This document shows, piece after piece, positions 7,928 through 15,648 of a DNA stretch of 64,000 bases. The stretch comes from an uncultured Faecalibacterium sp. (GTDB lineage Bacteria; Bacillota; Clostridia; Oscillospirales; Ruminococcaceae), in NCBI GenBank assembly GCA_934503275.1, contig CAKSVD010000001.1, positions 186,001-250,000 on the forward strand. The letters run 5' to 3'. A model generated the notes under the pieces. It was not told where the DNA came from. It did not search any database and worked only from the letters and a program-made list of their open reading frames with translations. The translations under genes and the position numbers were made by a program. How positions within the stretch are numbered: the stretch's first letter is position 1; every line of letters starts with the position of its first letter.

Positions 7928-9331
7928 ATGGCAAAAAAGCCGATCAAGGTGACCGAGGTCGTCCTGCGTGATGCGCACCAGTCTTTGCTGGCTACCCGTA
8001 TGACCATGGACGAGATGCGCCCCATCCTGCCCGAAATGGACAAGATCAACTACTTCTCCGTGGAGTGCTGGGGCGGCGCTACGTTCGACAGCTGCATCCG
8101 CTTCCTGGACGAGGATCCTTGGGAGCGTCTGCGCATCCTGCGTAAGGAACTGCCGCACCAGAAGCTGCAGATGCTGTTCCGCGGCCAGAATATGCTGGGC
8201 TACCGTCCCTACGCAGATGACGCTGTGGAGTACTTTGTACAGAAGTCTGTTGCCAACGGCATCGACGTCATCCGCATCTTCGACGCTCTGAACGACCCCC
8301 GCAACCTGCAGACCGCAATCAAGGCTGCAAACAAGGAGGGCGCTCATGTGCAGGGCTGCATCAGCTACACTCTGAGCCCTGTGCACAACAATGAGTACTT
8401 TGCATCCTACGCTAAGACGCTGGAGGAGATGGGCGCAAACTCCATCTGCATCAAGGATATGGCAGGTCTGCTCACTCCCTATACCTGCTATGATCTGGTC
8501 AAGAAGCTGAAGGAGACCGTCAGCATCCCTGTGGATATCCACAGCCACTATACCGCAGGTCTGGCTTCCATGTCCATCCTGAAGGGCATCGAGGCAGGTG
8601 CCGACATCATCGATACCGCCATGAGCCCCCTGAGCCTTGGCACCAGCCATATGCCTACCGAGAGTCTGGTTGCTGCCCTGCAGGGCACCGATTACGACAC
8701 CGGTCTGGATCTGAAGCAGCTGAATGTCGTGCGTGCTTACTTTGCTAAGCTGCGCGAGAAGTACATCGCCAACGGCCAGATCAGCCCCAAGAGTCTTGGC
8801 GTAGACGCCAACACCCTGTTGTATCAGGTGCCGGGCGGTATGTTCTCCAATATGCTCAAGCAGCTGAAGGATGCCGGCAAGGAAGATAAGCTGGATGAAG
8901 TGCTGGCCGAGATCCCCCGCGTCCGTGAGGATGCAGGTTATCCGCCGCTGGTCACCCCCACCAGCCAGATCGTTGGTACGCAGGCTGTGTTCAACGTCAT
9001 CCTGGGCGAGCGCTACAAGATGGTCACCAAGGAGTTCAAGGGTCTGGTCCACGGCGACTACGGCAAAACTCCCGCTCCCATCAAGCCCGAGTTCACCAAG
9101 AAGATCCTTGGCGACGAGCAGCCCATTACCTGCCGCTTTGCCGACACGCTGGCGCCCGAGATGGACAAGCTGAAGGCCGAGGCTGCCAAGTGGGCAACGC
9201 AGGAAGAGGACGTGCTGACCTACGCTATGTTCCCGCAGGTCGCTCCCAAGTTCTTCGATAAGCGCAATGCTAAAAAGCAGGGCGTGGACGGCGATCATGT
9301 GGACTACACCAATCAGTCTCATCCTGTCTGA
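7928..9331 (+). CDS. Oxaloacetate/pyruvate carboxyltransferase subunit (OadA/PycB/5S-like), without fused biotin domain
   Basis: The product is 467 aa with an HMGL-type TIM barrel. LRDAHQS has the metal-binding Asp15. Other motifs are FRGQNMLGYR, the carbamylated-Lys motif IKDMAG, the metal-binding HSHYTAG and the family SPLSLGTSHMPTES. It lacks the C-terminal biotinyl domain of full OadA, which is supplied by the separate carrier gene upstream. The reaction moves CO2 between biotin and pyruvate/oxaloacetate. The ATG at 7928 is preceded by AGGAAGAGG. No OadB/MmdB membrane subunit or biotin carboxylase occurs in the window, so the operon resembles transcarboxylase more than a sodium pump. A strong terminator closes it. 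Confidence 0.88.
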   Translation: MAKKPIKVTEVVLRDAHQSLLATRMTMDEMRPILPEMDKINYFSVECWGGATFDSCIRFLDEDPWERLRILRKELPHQKLQMLFRGQNMLGYRPYADDAVEYFVQKSVANGIDVIRIFDALNDPRNLQTAIKAANKEGAHVQGCISYTLSPVHNNEYFASYAKTLEEMGANSICIKDMAGLLTPYTCYDLVKKLKETVSIPVDIHSHYTAGLASMSILKGIEAGADIIDTAMSPLSLGTSHMPTESLVAALQGTDYDTGLDLKQLNVVRAYFAKLREKYIANGQISPKSLGVDANTLLYQVPGGMFSNMLKQLKDAGKEDKLDEVLAEIPRVREDAGYPPLVTPTSQIVGTQAVFNVILGERYKMVTKEFKGLVHGDYGKTPAPIKPEFTKKILGDEQPITCRFADTLAPEMDKLKAEAAKWATQEEDVLTYAMFPQVAPKFFDKRNAKKQGVDGDHVDYTNQSHPV

Positions 9332-9347
9332 TAAATAAGCTTCTTTC

Positions 9348-9385
9348 AAGGCTGCTGCACAAAATGCTGTGCAGCAGCCTTTTTT
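9348..9385 (+). terminator. Intrinsic terminator of the carboxyltransferase operon
   Basis: GGCTGCTGCACA (9350-9361) pairs with TGTGCAGCAGCC (9368-9379), a 12-bp GC-rich stem, followed by six T. Confidence 0.93.
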
Positions 9386-9450
9386 GCGTATCCGGCAAAG
9401 GCACAAGGCGTACTCTGTTGGGCAATCCCGGAAAAACTTCTGCATACACA

Positions 9451-9479
9451 TTGACTTGCCGCCCAATACCTTTTATAAT
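9451..9479 (+). promoter_or_regulatory. Near-consensus SigA promoter of the IS5-type HTH gene
   Basis: TTGACT (9451-9456), a 17-nt spacer and TATAAT (9474-9479). Confidence 0.85.
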
Positions 9480-9527
9480 GTTTGGTATAGCCCATACAAT
9501 ACAACAAATGATGTGGAGGAAAATGCT

Positions 9528-9869
9528 ATGCGAAGCATCCCGGAGCAGCGCATTGCTGAGTTTCAGGAGCAGGACTATCAACTGTATTTTGGCATTTCAA
9601 AGCTGGAATTTGACCGGATGCTCAAGGCTCTGCATGAGGCTTACCGTCAGGAGCATAAGCGCAAGACCCGCTTTACCAAGATCTCCATGATGGATAAACT
9701 CATCCTGACCCTGATCTATCGCTACGAGTACCGCACGATGGAAAGCATTGCCAAGGAATACGAGGTTTCTCTGGATACCATTGCCGACAACATCCATTGG
9801 GTGGAGCGCACGCTGCTCAATGCAGATATCCTGCAAACCAGTGTGACCTGCGTTTATAAGACGAACTGA
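9528..9869 (+). CDS. Stand-alone IS5-type transposase helix-turn-helix protein
   Basis: The product is 113 aa and resembles only the N-terminal DNA-binding part (HTH_Tnp_4 type) of IS5-family transposases. Pattern elements are the FGISKLEFDRML helix, the ISMMDKLILTLIYRYEYRTMESIAKEYEVS helix-turn-helix core (in two parts) and HWVERTLL. No DDE catalytic domain follows in any frame. The ATG at 9528 follows TGGAGGA with good spacing. The gene has a near-consensus promoter and its own terminator, so it is a complete transcription unit rather than an obvious fragment. It may be a domesticated DNA-binding regulator, or orfA of a decayed insertion sequence. No flanking terminal repeats were recognised. 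Confidence 0.7.
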   Translation: MRSIPEQRIAEFQEQDYQLYFGISKLEFDRMLKALHEAYRQEHKRKTRFTKISMMDKLILTLIYRYEYRTMESIAKEYEVSLDTIADNIHWVERTLLNADILQTSVTCVYKTN

Positions 9870-9871
9870 TG

Positions 9872-9909
9872 TTATGACCCTGCGTAAAAACGCGGGGTTA
9901 TAATTTTTT
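9872..9909 (+). terminator. Intrinsic terminator of the IS5-type HTH gene
   Basis: A 14-bp stem with two G-T pairs, TTATGACCCTGCGT (9872-9885) against ACGCGGGGTTATAA (9890-9903), is followed by six T. Confidence 0.88.
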
Positions 9910-9919
9910 CATGGAAAGG

Positions 9920-9981
9920 CCGCTGAGAAGCGGTAACTGCCGCAGTCATGTTGTTTTGATCGTTACCGGATATGCGGCAGT
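9920..9981 (+). other. Cluster of overlapping inverted repeats upstream of yicC
   Basis: Three pairings occur within 62 nt: CCGCT/AGCGG (9920-9933), CGGTAAC (9931-9937) with GTTACCG (9962-9968), and ACTGCCGCA (9936-9944) with TGCGGCAGT (9973-9981). The last two overlap and would form a pseudoknot or alternate. The cluster precedes the yicC promoter, so it is not in that leader. It could be a small RNA or a protein-binding region. Confidence 0.35.
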
Positions 9982-10023
9982 AAAAAATGGAACTCGTGTT
10001 TTTTCGCGGATGCAGTCTGCACC

Positions 10024-10052
10024 TTGAATTTTTCAGAAAAGAATAGTAAAAT
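10024..10052 (+). promoter_or_regulatory. Probable SigA promoter of yicC-remA-gmk-priA
   Basis: TTGAAT (10024-10029), a 17-nt spacer and TAAAAT (10047-10052), about 90 nt before the yicC start. Confidence 0.6.
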
Positions 10053-10144
10053 GATGTTATATGTATCGTAACATGGGCTTGTGTGCCCAAAGCGGATACC
10101 TATACAGAAAAACCGAAGTGAACCGTAAAAGAATAGGAGCTAGT

Positions 10145-11023
10145 ATGATCTTAAGCATGACCGGTTTCGGCAGGGGGACTGCCGTGCTCAATGGCCGCGA
10201 GATCACTGTGGAACTACGCAGCGTGAACTCCCGCTATTTCGAGTATTCCTCCCGCATCCCGCGCACCTGCAGTTCTCTGGACAGCCGCCTGAAAAAACAG
10301 CTCAACCAGCGGATCTCCCGCGGCAAGGTAGAACTTAGCATGACCGTGCAGAACGTGGACGCGGCAGATACTGTAGTTGCCGTCAACATGGAACTTGCCC
10401 GCAGTTATCAGCAGGCAATGCGGGACTTATCCGAGCAGCTGGGGGTCAAAAATGATGTGTCCACCGCCGTTCTGACCCGCTTTCCGGATGTGCTGACCAC
10501 CCGCCACGCCGATGTGGACGAGGAGCAGCTGTGGCAGGATGTGTCTGCCGTCACCGCACAGGCACTGGATCGTTTTGTGGAGATGCGCGCTGCCGAGGGT
10601 GCCAAGATGAAGGCAGACGTGGAAGGCCGTCTTGCGTTTCTGGAGGAGTGCGTCGGCAAGGTGGAAGCTTTGAGCGCAGGCCGGGTAGAAAACTACACCA
10701 ACCGCCTGTATGAAAAACTCAAGGTCATCCTGCAGGATCGTGACATTGATGACGCCCGTGTGCTGACTGAGGCTGCCATCTTTGGCGATAAGACCGCCGT
10801 GGATGAAGAAACTGTCCGTCTGCGCAGCCACATTGCCCAGTACCGCGATATCCTGCAGCTGGACGAGCCCGTGGGCCGTAAGCTGGATTTCCTGACGCAG
10901 GAGCTGAACCGCGAGACCAATACCATTGGCTCCAAGTGTCAGGATCTGGATATCACCCGCATTGTGGTGGATATGAAGGCGGAGATCGAAAAGATCCGCG
11001 AGCAGATCCAGAATCTGGAATAA
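10145..11023 (+). CDS. yicC: YicC/YloC-family endoribonuclease
   Basis: The product is 292 aa, the normal length for the family. It starts with the signature ILSMTGFGRG and ends with the YicC C-terminal region, including DFLTQELNRETNTIGSK and the final coiled segment. Family members are oligomeric Mn-dependent endoribonucleases that act in mRNA and small-RNA turnover. The frame is open further upstream, but the ATG at 10145 is preferred because it follows AGGAGC and is where homology begins. It opens the conserved order yicC-remA-gmk-priA, as in Bacillus yloC-remA-gmk. Confidence 0.93.
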   Translation: MILSMTGFGRGTAVLNGREITVELRSVNSRYFEYSSRIPRTCSSLDSRLKKQLNQRISRGKVELSMTVQNVDAADTVVAVNMELARSYQQAMRDLSEQLGVKNDVSTAVLTRFPDVLTTRHADVDEEQLWQDVSAVTAQALDRFVEMRAAEGAKMKADVEGRLAFLEECVGKVEALSAGRVENYTNRLYEKLKVILQDRDIDDARVLTEAAIFGDKTAVDEETVRLRSHIAQYRDILQLDEPVGRKLDFLTQELNRETNTIGSKCQDLDITRIVVDMKAEIEKIREQIQNLE

Positions 11024-11041
11024 TATGTTGTGGAGGAGCCT

Positions 11042-11320
11042 ATGAAACTCATCAACATCGGCTTTGGCAATATGGTCAGTGCGGGGCGCGTGGTGGCTGT
11101 CGTCAGCCCGGACTCTGCACCGGTCAAGCGTCTGGTGAAGGAAGCACGCGAGCGCGGGATGCTGATCGATGCCTCTTACGGCCGCAGCACCCGGGCTGTG
11201 CTCATCATGGACTCCGATCATGTCGTGCTGTCGGCTCTTCAGCCCGAAACGGTGGCAAGCCGCGCCGCCGGGCAGGAGGGCAGAGCATCAATGGAGGAAG
11301 AAGCATCTCATGGCGAATGA
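11042..11320 (+). CDS. remA: RemA-family DNA-binding regulator (DUF370)
   Basis: The product is 92 aa, starting [10 protein letters not shown] and followed by the conserved [19 protein letters not shown] and [23 protein letters not shown]. RemA of Bacillus is an oligomeric DNA-binding activator of matrix and osmoprotection genes; its role in anaerobic clostridia is not established. The ATG at 11042 follows GGAGG at about 11033-11037. The last 11 nt overlap gmk, implying translational coupling. The C-terminal extension ([14 protein letters not shown]) is poorly conserved and partly dictated by the overlap. Confidence 0.9.
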   Translation: MKLINIGFGNMVSAGRVVAVVSPDSAPVKRLVKEARERGMLIDASYGRSTRAVLIMDSDHVVLSALQPETVASRAAGQEGRASMEEEASHGE

Positions 11321-11882
11321 TAAATTTCTGTTTGTAGTTTCCGGCGCAGCCGGTACCGGCAAGGACAGCGTGGTCAAGGCACTGCGCGAGGCACACCCCG
11401 AGATCGAAAAGACCGTCTCTGCCACCACCCGCACCCCGCGCCCCGGCGAGCAGGAGGGCGTGGACTACTACTACCGCACCCGTGAACAGTTCCAGCAGCT
11501 GCTGGAAAACGATCAGGTGGTGGAGCATAACTTCTATAACGGCAACTACTACGGCACCCTGAAGTCTGAGGTGGAAAAGCGGCTGGAGGCCGGTAAAGTG
11601 GTCGTGCTGGTCATTGACGTGCACGGCGCTGCCAATATCCGCCGGATGTTCCCGGGCGCTACCACCGTGTTCCTGCTGCCGCCCTCTGTGGAGGAGTTGG
11701 AGCACCGTCTGCGCGGCCGCGGCACTGAGACCGAGGAAAGCATTCAGGAACGTCTCGCCACCGCCCGGCAGGAGCTGGCCGAGCAGGATAAGTTTACCGT
11801 AAAGCTGATCAACAACCAGATCGAGCCTTGCGCCGCAGAATTGTATCAGGTCATCTGCCAGCGCGCAGGGCTGCAGGGCTGA
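11310..11882 (+). CDS. gmk: Guanylate kinase
   Basis: The product is 190 aa. It has a P-loop [12 protein letters not shown], which is slightly unusual because the common form is GPSGAGKGT. The GMP-binding segment is [18 protein letters not shown], followed by [12 protein letters not shown] and [10 protein letters not shown]. It converts GMP and ATP to GDP and ADP in purine metabolism. The start ATG at 11310 lies inside remA; GGAGG at about 11293-11297 provides the ribosome site. In many Firmicutes rpoZ follows gmk; here it is absent and priA follows directly. Confidence 0.95.
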   Translation: MANDKFLFVVSGAAGTGKDSVVKALREAHPEIEKTVSATTRTPRPGEQEGVDYYYRTREQFQQLLENDQVVEHNFYNGNYYGTLKSEVEKRLEAGKVVVLVIDVHGAANIRRMFPGATTVFLLPPSVEELEHRLRGRGTETEESIQERLATARQELAEQDKFTVKLINNQIEPCAAELYQVICQRAGLQG

Positions 11883-11910
11883 AAAATCAAGCGTTGAAGG
11901 AGTTGGACGA

Positions 11911-14172
11911 ATGCCCAAAACGGTAGGCGTTGCTGTCAGCAATGCGACCTTCCATTTTGATAAGCTATATACCTACGCCGTTCTGCCGGAGCACCAGAAT
12001 GCGGTGCGTCTGGGCAGCATGGTGCTGGTACCCTTCGGCAAGGGCAGCCGCGCCCGTATGGGCGTTGTGTTGGACTGCGATGCCGAGCCGGAGCACTCCA
12101 AGCTGAAATATCTGTTCGATGTAGCCCCGGCCTCGGCCTGCCTGACCCCGGAACTGCTGCGGCTGGTGCATTTTTTGAAGGAACGCACCTTCTGTACCTA
12201 CTACGAGGCCGTCAAGGCAGTCATTCCGTATGGTGCACAGTACAAGCCTGCTGTGGCTGCAGACGGTGTGACCCCGGTACTGCAAAAGCAGCTTACCCGC
12301 CACACCGAAAACGCCTACAAGCTGGTGGGCACGCTGCCGCAAAAGCCAAAGCCTACGGCAAAGCAGCTGGCGGCGGTGGCGCTGCTGAGCGGCGGCCCCC
12401 GCACCCTGAACGAGTTGGAGGACAAGGGCATCAGCCGCGCAGTGCTGGATAACCTGTGCACCAAGGGCGTGCTGGAATGCAGCAAGGTAAATAAGTCCAT
12501 CGACCTCTACGCCTCCATTCCGCTGCGCAACGACCCCATTACCCTCACAGCGCAGCAGCAGGCCGCTTACGACACGCTGCTGCCTAAGCTGGAAGATACC
12601 GCTCCCCATTCCGCGCTGCTATACGGCGTTACCGGCAGCGGCAAGACGCTGGTGTTTTTAAAGCTGATTTCCCGCTGTCTGGAACTTGGCCGCAAGGCGC
12701 TGGTGCTGGTGCCGGAGATCAGCCTGACCCCGCAGATGATCCTGCGGCTCAAGGGGCAGTTTGGCCGCCGCGTGGCGGTGCAGCACTCCGCGCTCAACCA
12801 CACCGAGCGTCTGCTGCAATGGCAGATGATCCAGGACGGCGGTGCAGATATCGTGGTGGGCACCCGCAGCGCGGTGTTTTCACCGCTGGAAAATATCGGC
12901 CTTATCATCATTGACGAGGAGCAGGAGCACACCTACCGGTCGGAATCCGCGCCGCGCTACTCTGCCCACGAGGTCGCCCGGCAGCGTGCCGCCGAAAATG
13001 GCGCACTGCTGCTTCTGGCCAGTGCCACCCCCAGCACCGAGAGTTTTTACGCTGCACAGAACGGCCGCACCCAGCTGGTGCGGCTGACCAAGCGCTACGG
13101 CGGCAACCCGCTGCCCAGTGTGCAGATCGTGGATATGCGGGCAGAACTGGCAGCGGGCAACCCCCGGGAGATCAGCCTTGCGCTGGAGGATGCTATCCGC
13201 CGCAATCTGGAGGCAGAAAAGCAGACCATTCTTCTGCTCAACCGCCGGGGCTACCAGACCATTGCCCAGTGCGAGGACTGCCGCGAGGTGCTCAAGTGCC
13301 CCAAGTGCAGCGTGCCCATGGTGTACCATAAATCAGCGCATAAGGTGCTGTGCCATTACTGCGGTTCCCAGCAGGAGCCGCCGCCCACCCTTTGCCCGGC
13401 CTGCGGCGGTAAATTGCAATACCGGGGCTTCGGCACCCAAAAGGCCGAGGAGGAACTTGCAAAGCTTTTCCCGGAGGCGCGGGTGCTGCGTATGGATCAG
13501 GACTCTACCGCCGCCAAGGATGCCCACGAAAAGCTGCTTGCTAAATTTGCAGCGCATGAATACGATATCATGGTGGGCACCCAGATGGTGGCGAAGGGAC
13601 TGGATTTCGAGGACGTGACCCTTGTGGGCGTTCTGGGCATTGATTCGCTGCTGTTTGCGCAGGGCTTCCGGGCATACGAGAACGTGTTCAGCCTGATCAC
13701 ACAGGTGGTGGGACGCAGCGGCCGCGCAAAGGAGCCCGGCTTTGCTATCATCCAGACCACCGACCCGGACAACCCGGTGCTCACCCTTGCCGCCGCACAG
13801 GATTACGATGCTTTCTACGAGCAGGAGATCGCCTACCGCAAGCTTGGCTTGTACCCGCCCTTCTGCGGGCTGTGCGTCATCGGCTTTGCCGGTGCAAAGG
13901 AGAACGAGGTGGCGCGTGCCGCTGCCCGGTTCTCAGTGCTTTTAGGGCAGCAGGCGGCCAAACAGCCGGATCTGCCCCTGCGCATTCTGGGCCCCACGCC
14001 CGGCAGCATTGAAAAGATCAACGACACCTACCGCTATAAGCTTACCGTCAAGTGCCGCAACGACCGCCGTTTTCGCGATCTTGTGCGTGCGGCGCTGGCA
14101 CTATATGAAAAAGAAAAACTGCCGTCCAAGGCATCGGTCGTGGTAGACCTGCACTCGGACGGTGACATCTGA
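11911..14172 (+). CDS. priA: Primosomal replication restart helicase PriA
   Basis: The product is 753 aa. An N-terminal 3'-end DNA-binding domain (about 1-110) is followed by a winged helix and the superfamily 2 helicase core. Walker A GVTGSGKT is near aa 237, with DEEQEHTY near 334. The primosomal zinc cluster of eight cysteines runs between CEDCREVLKCPKC (about 453) and CPACGG (about 505). It reloads the replicative helicase at stalled forks. The start is the ATG at 11911 behind AAGGAG. Its place between gmk and def is conserved in Firmicutes. Confidence 0.96.
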   Translation: MPKTVGVAVSNATFHFDKLYTYAVLPEHQNAVRLGSMVLVPFGKGSRARMGVVLDCDAEPEHSKLKYLFDVAPASACLTPELLRLVHFLKERTFCTYYEAVKAVIPYGAQYKPAVAADGVTPVLQKQLTRHTENAYKLVGTLPQKPKPTAKQLAAVALLSGGPRTLNELEDKGISRAVLDNLCTKGVLECSKVNKSIDLYASIPLRNDPITLTAQQQAAYDTLLPKLEDTAPHSALLYGVTGSGKTLVFLKLISRCLELGRKALVLVPEISLTPQMILRLKGQFGRRVAVQHSALNHTERLLQWQMIQDGGADIVVGTRSAVFSPLENIGLIIIDEEQEHTYRSESAPRYSAHEVARQRAAENGALLLLASATPSTESFYAAQNGRTQLVRLTKRYGGNPLPSVQIVDMRAELAAGNPREISLALEDAIRRNLEAEKQTILLLNRRGYQTIAQCEDCREVLKCPKCSVPMVYHKSAHKVLCHYCGSQQEPPPTLCPACGGKLQYRGFGTQKAEEELAKLFPEARVLRMDQDSTAAKDAHEKLLAKFAAHEYDIMVGTQMVAKGLDFEDVTLVGVLGIDSLLFAQGFRAYENVFSLITQVVGRSGRAKEPGFAIIQTTDPDNPVLTLAAAQDYDAFYEQEIAYRKLGLYPPFCGLCVIGFAGAKENEVARAAARFSVLLGQQAAKQPDLPLRILGPTPGSIEKINDTYRYKLTVKCRNDRRFRDLVRAALALYEKEKLPSKASVVVDLHSDGDI

Positions 14173-14191
14173 TAAAACTGGAGGTACCATT

Positions 14192-14728
14192 ATGGCTATC
14201 CGTAATATTGTTAAAGAAGGCGACCCCATCCTGAACAAGGTCTGCCGTCCTGTGACCAATTTTGACGACCGTCTGGCTACCTTGCTGGACGATATGCGCG
14301 AGACCATGATCGCTGCCGACGGCGTAGGTCTGGCCGGCCCGCAGGTGGGCATGATGCGCCGCCTGTTCGTGGTGTGGGACACCACCGATGCCCCGGAGGA
14401 GATCCCCGAGGATTACGAGTACAAGTTCATCGATTTCGTCAACCCCGAGATCCTCGCCGTTTCTGAGGAAGAGGAGACTGCCTACGAGGGCTGCCTGTCC
14501 TTCCCGGGACACAACGGCGCTGTGACCCGTCCGGTTGCCGTCAAGGTGCGTGCGCAGGACCGCAACGGCGAATGGTTCGAGTTGGAGGCTGACGGCCTGC
14601 TGGGCCGCTGCATCCAGCACGAGAATGACCATCTGGACGGCATCACCATCATGGAGTCCAGCGAGTACTTCTACGAGGATACCGAGGAAGGCAAAAAGGC
14701 CGCCCGCGAAGCGAAAGGAAACAACTGA
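14192..14728 (+). CDS. def: Peptide deformylase
   Basis: The product is 178 aa and has all three catalytic motifs: GVGLAGPQVG, EGCLSFPG (metal Cys) and QHENDHLDG (metal His residues and catalytic Glu). It removes the formyl group from nascent proteins. The ATG at 14192 is chosen because GGAGG lies at 14180-14184; an upstream in-frame ATG at 14162 is inside priA. The stop overlaps the fmt start (TGATG), so formylation and deformylation genes are translationally coupled. Confidence 0.96.
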   Translation: MAIRNIVKEGDPILNKVCRPVTNFDDRLATLLDDMRETMIAADGVGLAGPQVGMMRRLFVVWDTTDAPEEIPEDYEYKFIDFVNPEILAVSEEEETAYEGCLSFPGHNGAVTRPVAVKVRAQDRNGEWFELEADGLLGRCIQHENDHLDGITIMESSEYFYEDTEEGKKAAREAKGNN

Positions 14729-15648
14729 TGCGCATTTTGTTCATGGGCACGCCGGATATTGCTGCCGAGTGCCTGAAAGCCCTGTATGCCGCCGGGCATG
14801 ATATCTGTGCTGTGTACACCCGGCGGGATAAGCCCGTCGGCCGCAAGCAGGTGCTCACCGCGCCGCCGGTCAAGGAGGTTGCTCTGGCGCACGGTACGCC
14901 CGTGTTTCAGCCCCGCACCCTGCGGGACGGCAGTGAGGATGAAACTATCCGCGCCCTTGCCCCGGAGTTGATCGTGGTGGTGGCCTATGGCTGTATTCTG
15001 CCAAAGTCCGTGCTGGAAATGCCCCGCTACGGCTGCATCAACCTGCACGTTTCGCTGCTGCCGAAATATCGCGGCAGCGCCCCGGTGCAGTGGTCGGTGC
15101 TGAACGGTGACACCGAGACCGGCGTTTCCATCATGCAGATGGACGAGGGTCTGGATACCGGCGATGTGTTGTACTGCAAAAAGATCGCCATCGACCCCGA
15201 GGAGACCAGCGGCGAGTTGTTTGACCGCGTTACCACCGTGGGTGCCGCAGCTCTGTGCGAGACCATTCCTCAGATTGCAGCAGGCACCCTGACGGCTGTG
15301 CCGCAAGAGCACGAAAACGCCACCCTTGCCCCGATGCTGAATAAGGAGATGGCGGAGTTCCACCTTACCGACTCTGCCGCCCACATCCACAACTGGGTGC
15401 GCGGCATGAACCCTTGGCCGGGTGCGTGGTTCGTCACCTCCGGCGGCAAAAAGCTCAAGGTGATGTCCTGCCGTGTGGCTGCCGCTAACGGCGAAGCCCC
15501 CGGCACGGTGCTGACCACAAAGCCCCTGACTGTAGCCTGCGGCGAGGGTGCTATCCAGCTGCTGGAGGTCGTGCCGGAGGGTAAAAAGCCTATGGACGGC
15601 ACCGCCTTTGCAGCGGGTCTGCGCCTGAAAACGGGGGATAGCCTCTGA
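14728..15648 (+). CDS. fmt: Methionyl-tRNA formyltransferase
   Basis: The product is 306 aa. It has an N-terminal formyltransferase fold with MRILFMGTPDIAAECL, the catalytic HVSLLPKYRGSAPVQW and the DTGDVL segment. A C-terminal OB-like domain follows (about 205-306). It formylates initiator Met-tRNA using 10-formyl-tetrahydrofolate. It overlaps def by one base at the start and rsmB by one base at the end, a tight def-fmt-rsmB unit. Confidence 0.96.
   Translation: MRILFMGTPDIAAECLKALYAAGHDICAVYTRRDKPVGRKQVLTAPPVKEVALAHGTPVFQPRTLRDGSEDETIRALAPELIVVVAYGCILPKSVLEMPRYGCINLHVSLLPKYRGSAPVQWSVLNGDTETGVSIMQMDEGLDTGDVLYCKKIAIDPEETSGELFDRVTTVGAAALCETIPQIAAGTLTAVPQEHENATLAPMLNKEMAEFHLTDSAAHIHNWVRGMNPWPGAWFVTSGGKKLKVMSCRVAAANGEAPGTVLTTKPLTVACGEGAIQLLEVVPEGKKPMDGTAFAAGLRLKTGDSL

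Noticed and set aside
7877..9466. 529-codon minus-strand frame opposite the 5S-like gene
   Set aside because: The frame lies opposite a gene with intact catalytic motifs, and its start falls within the next promoter region.
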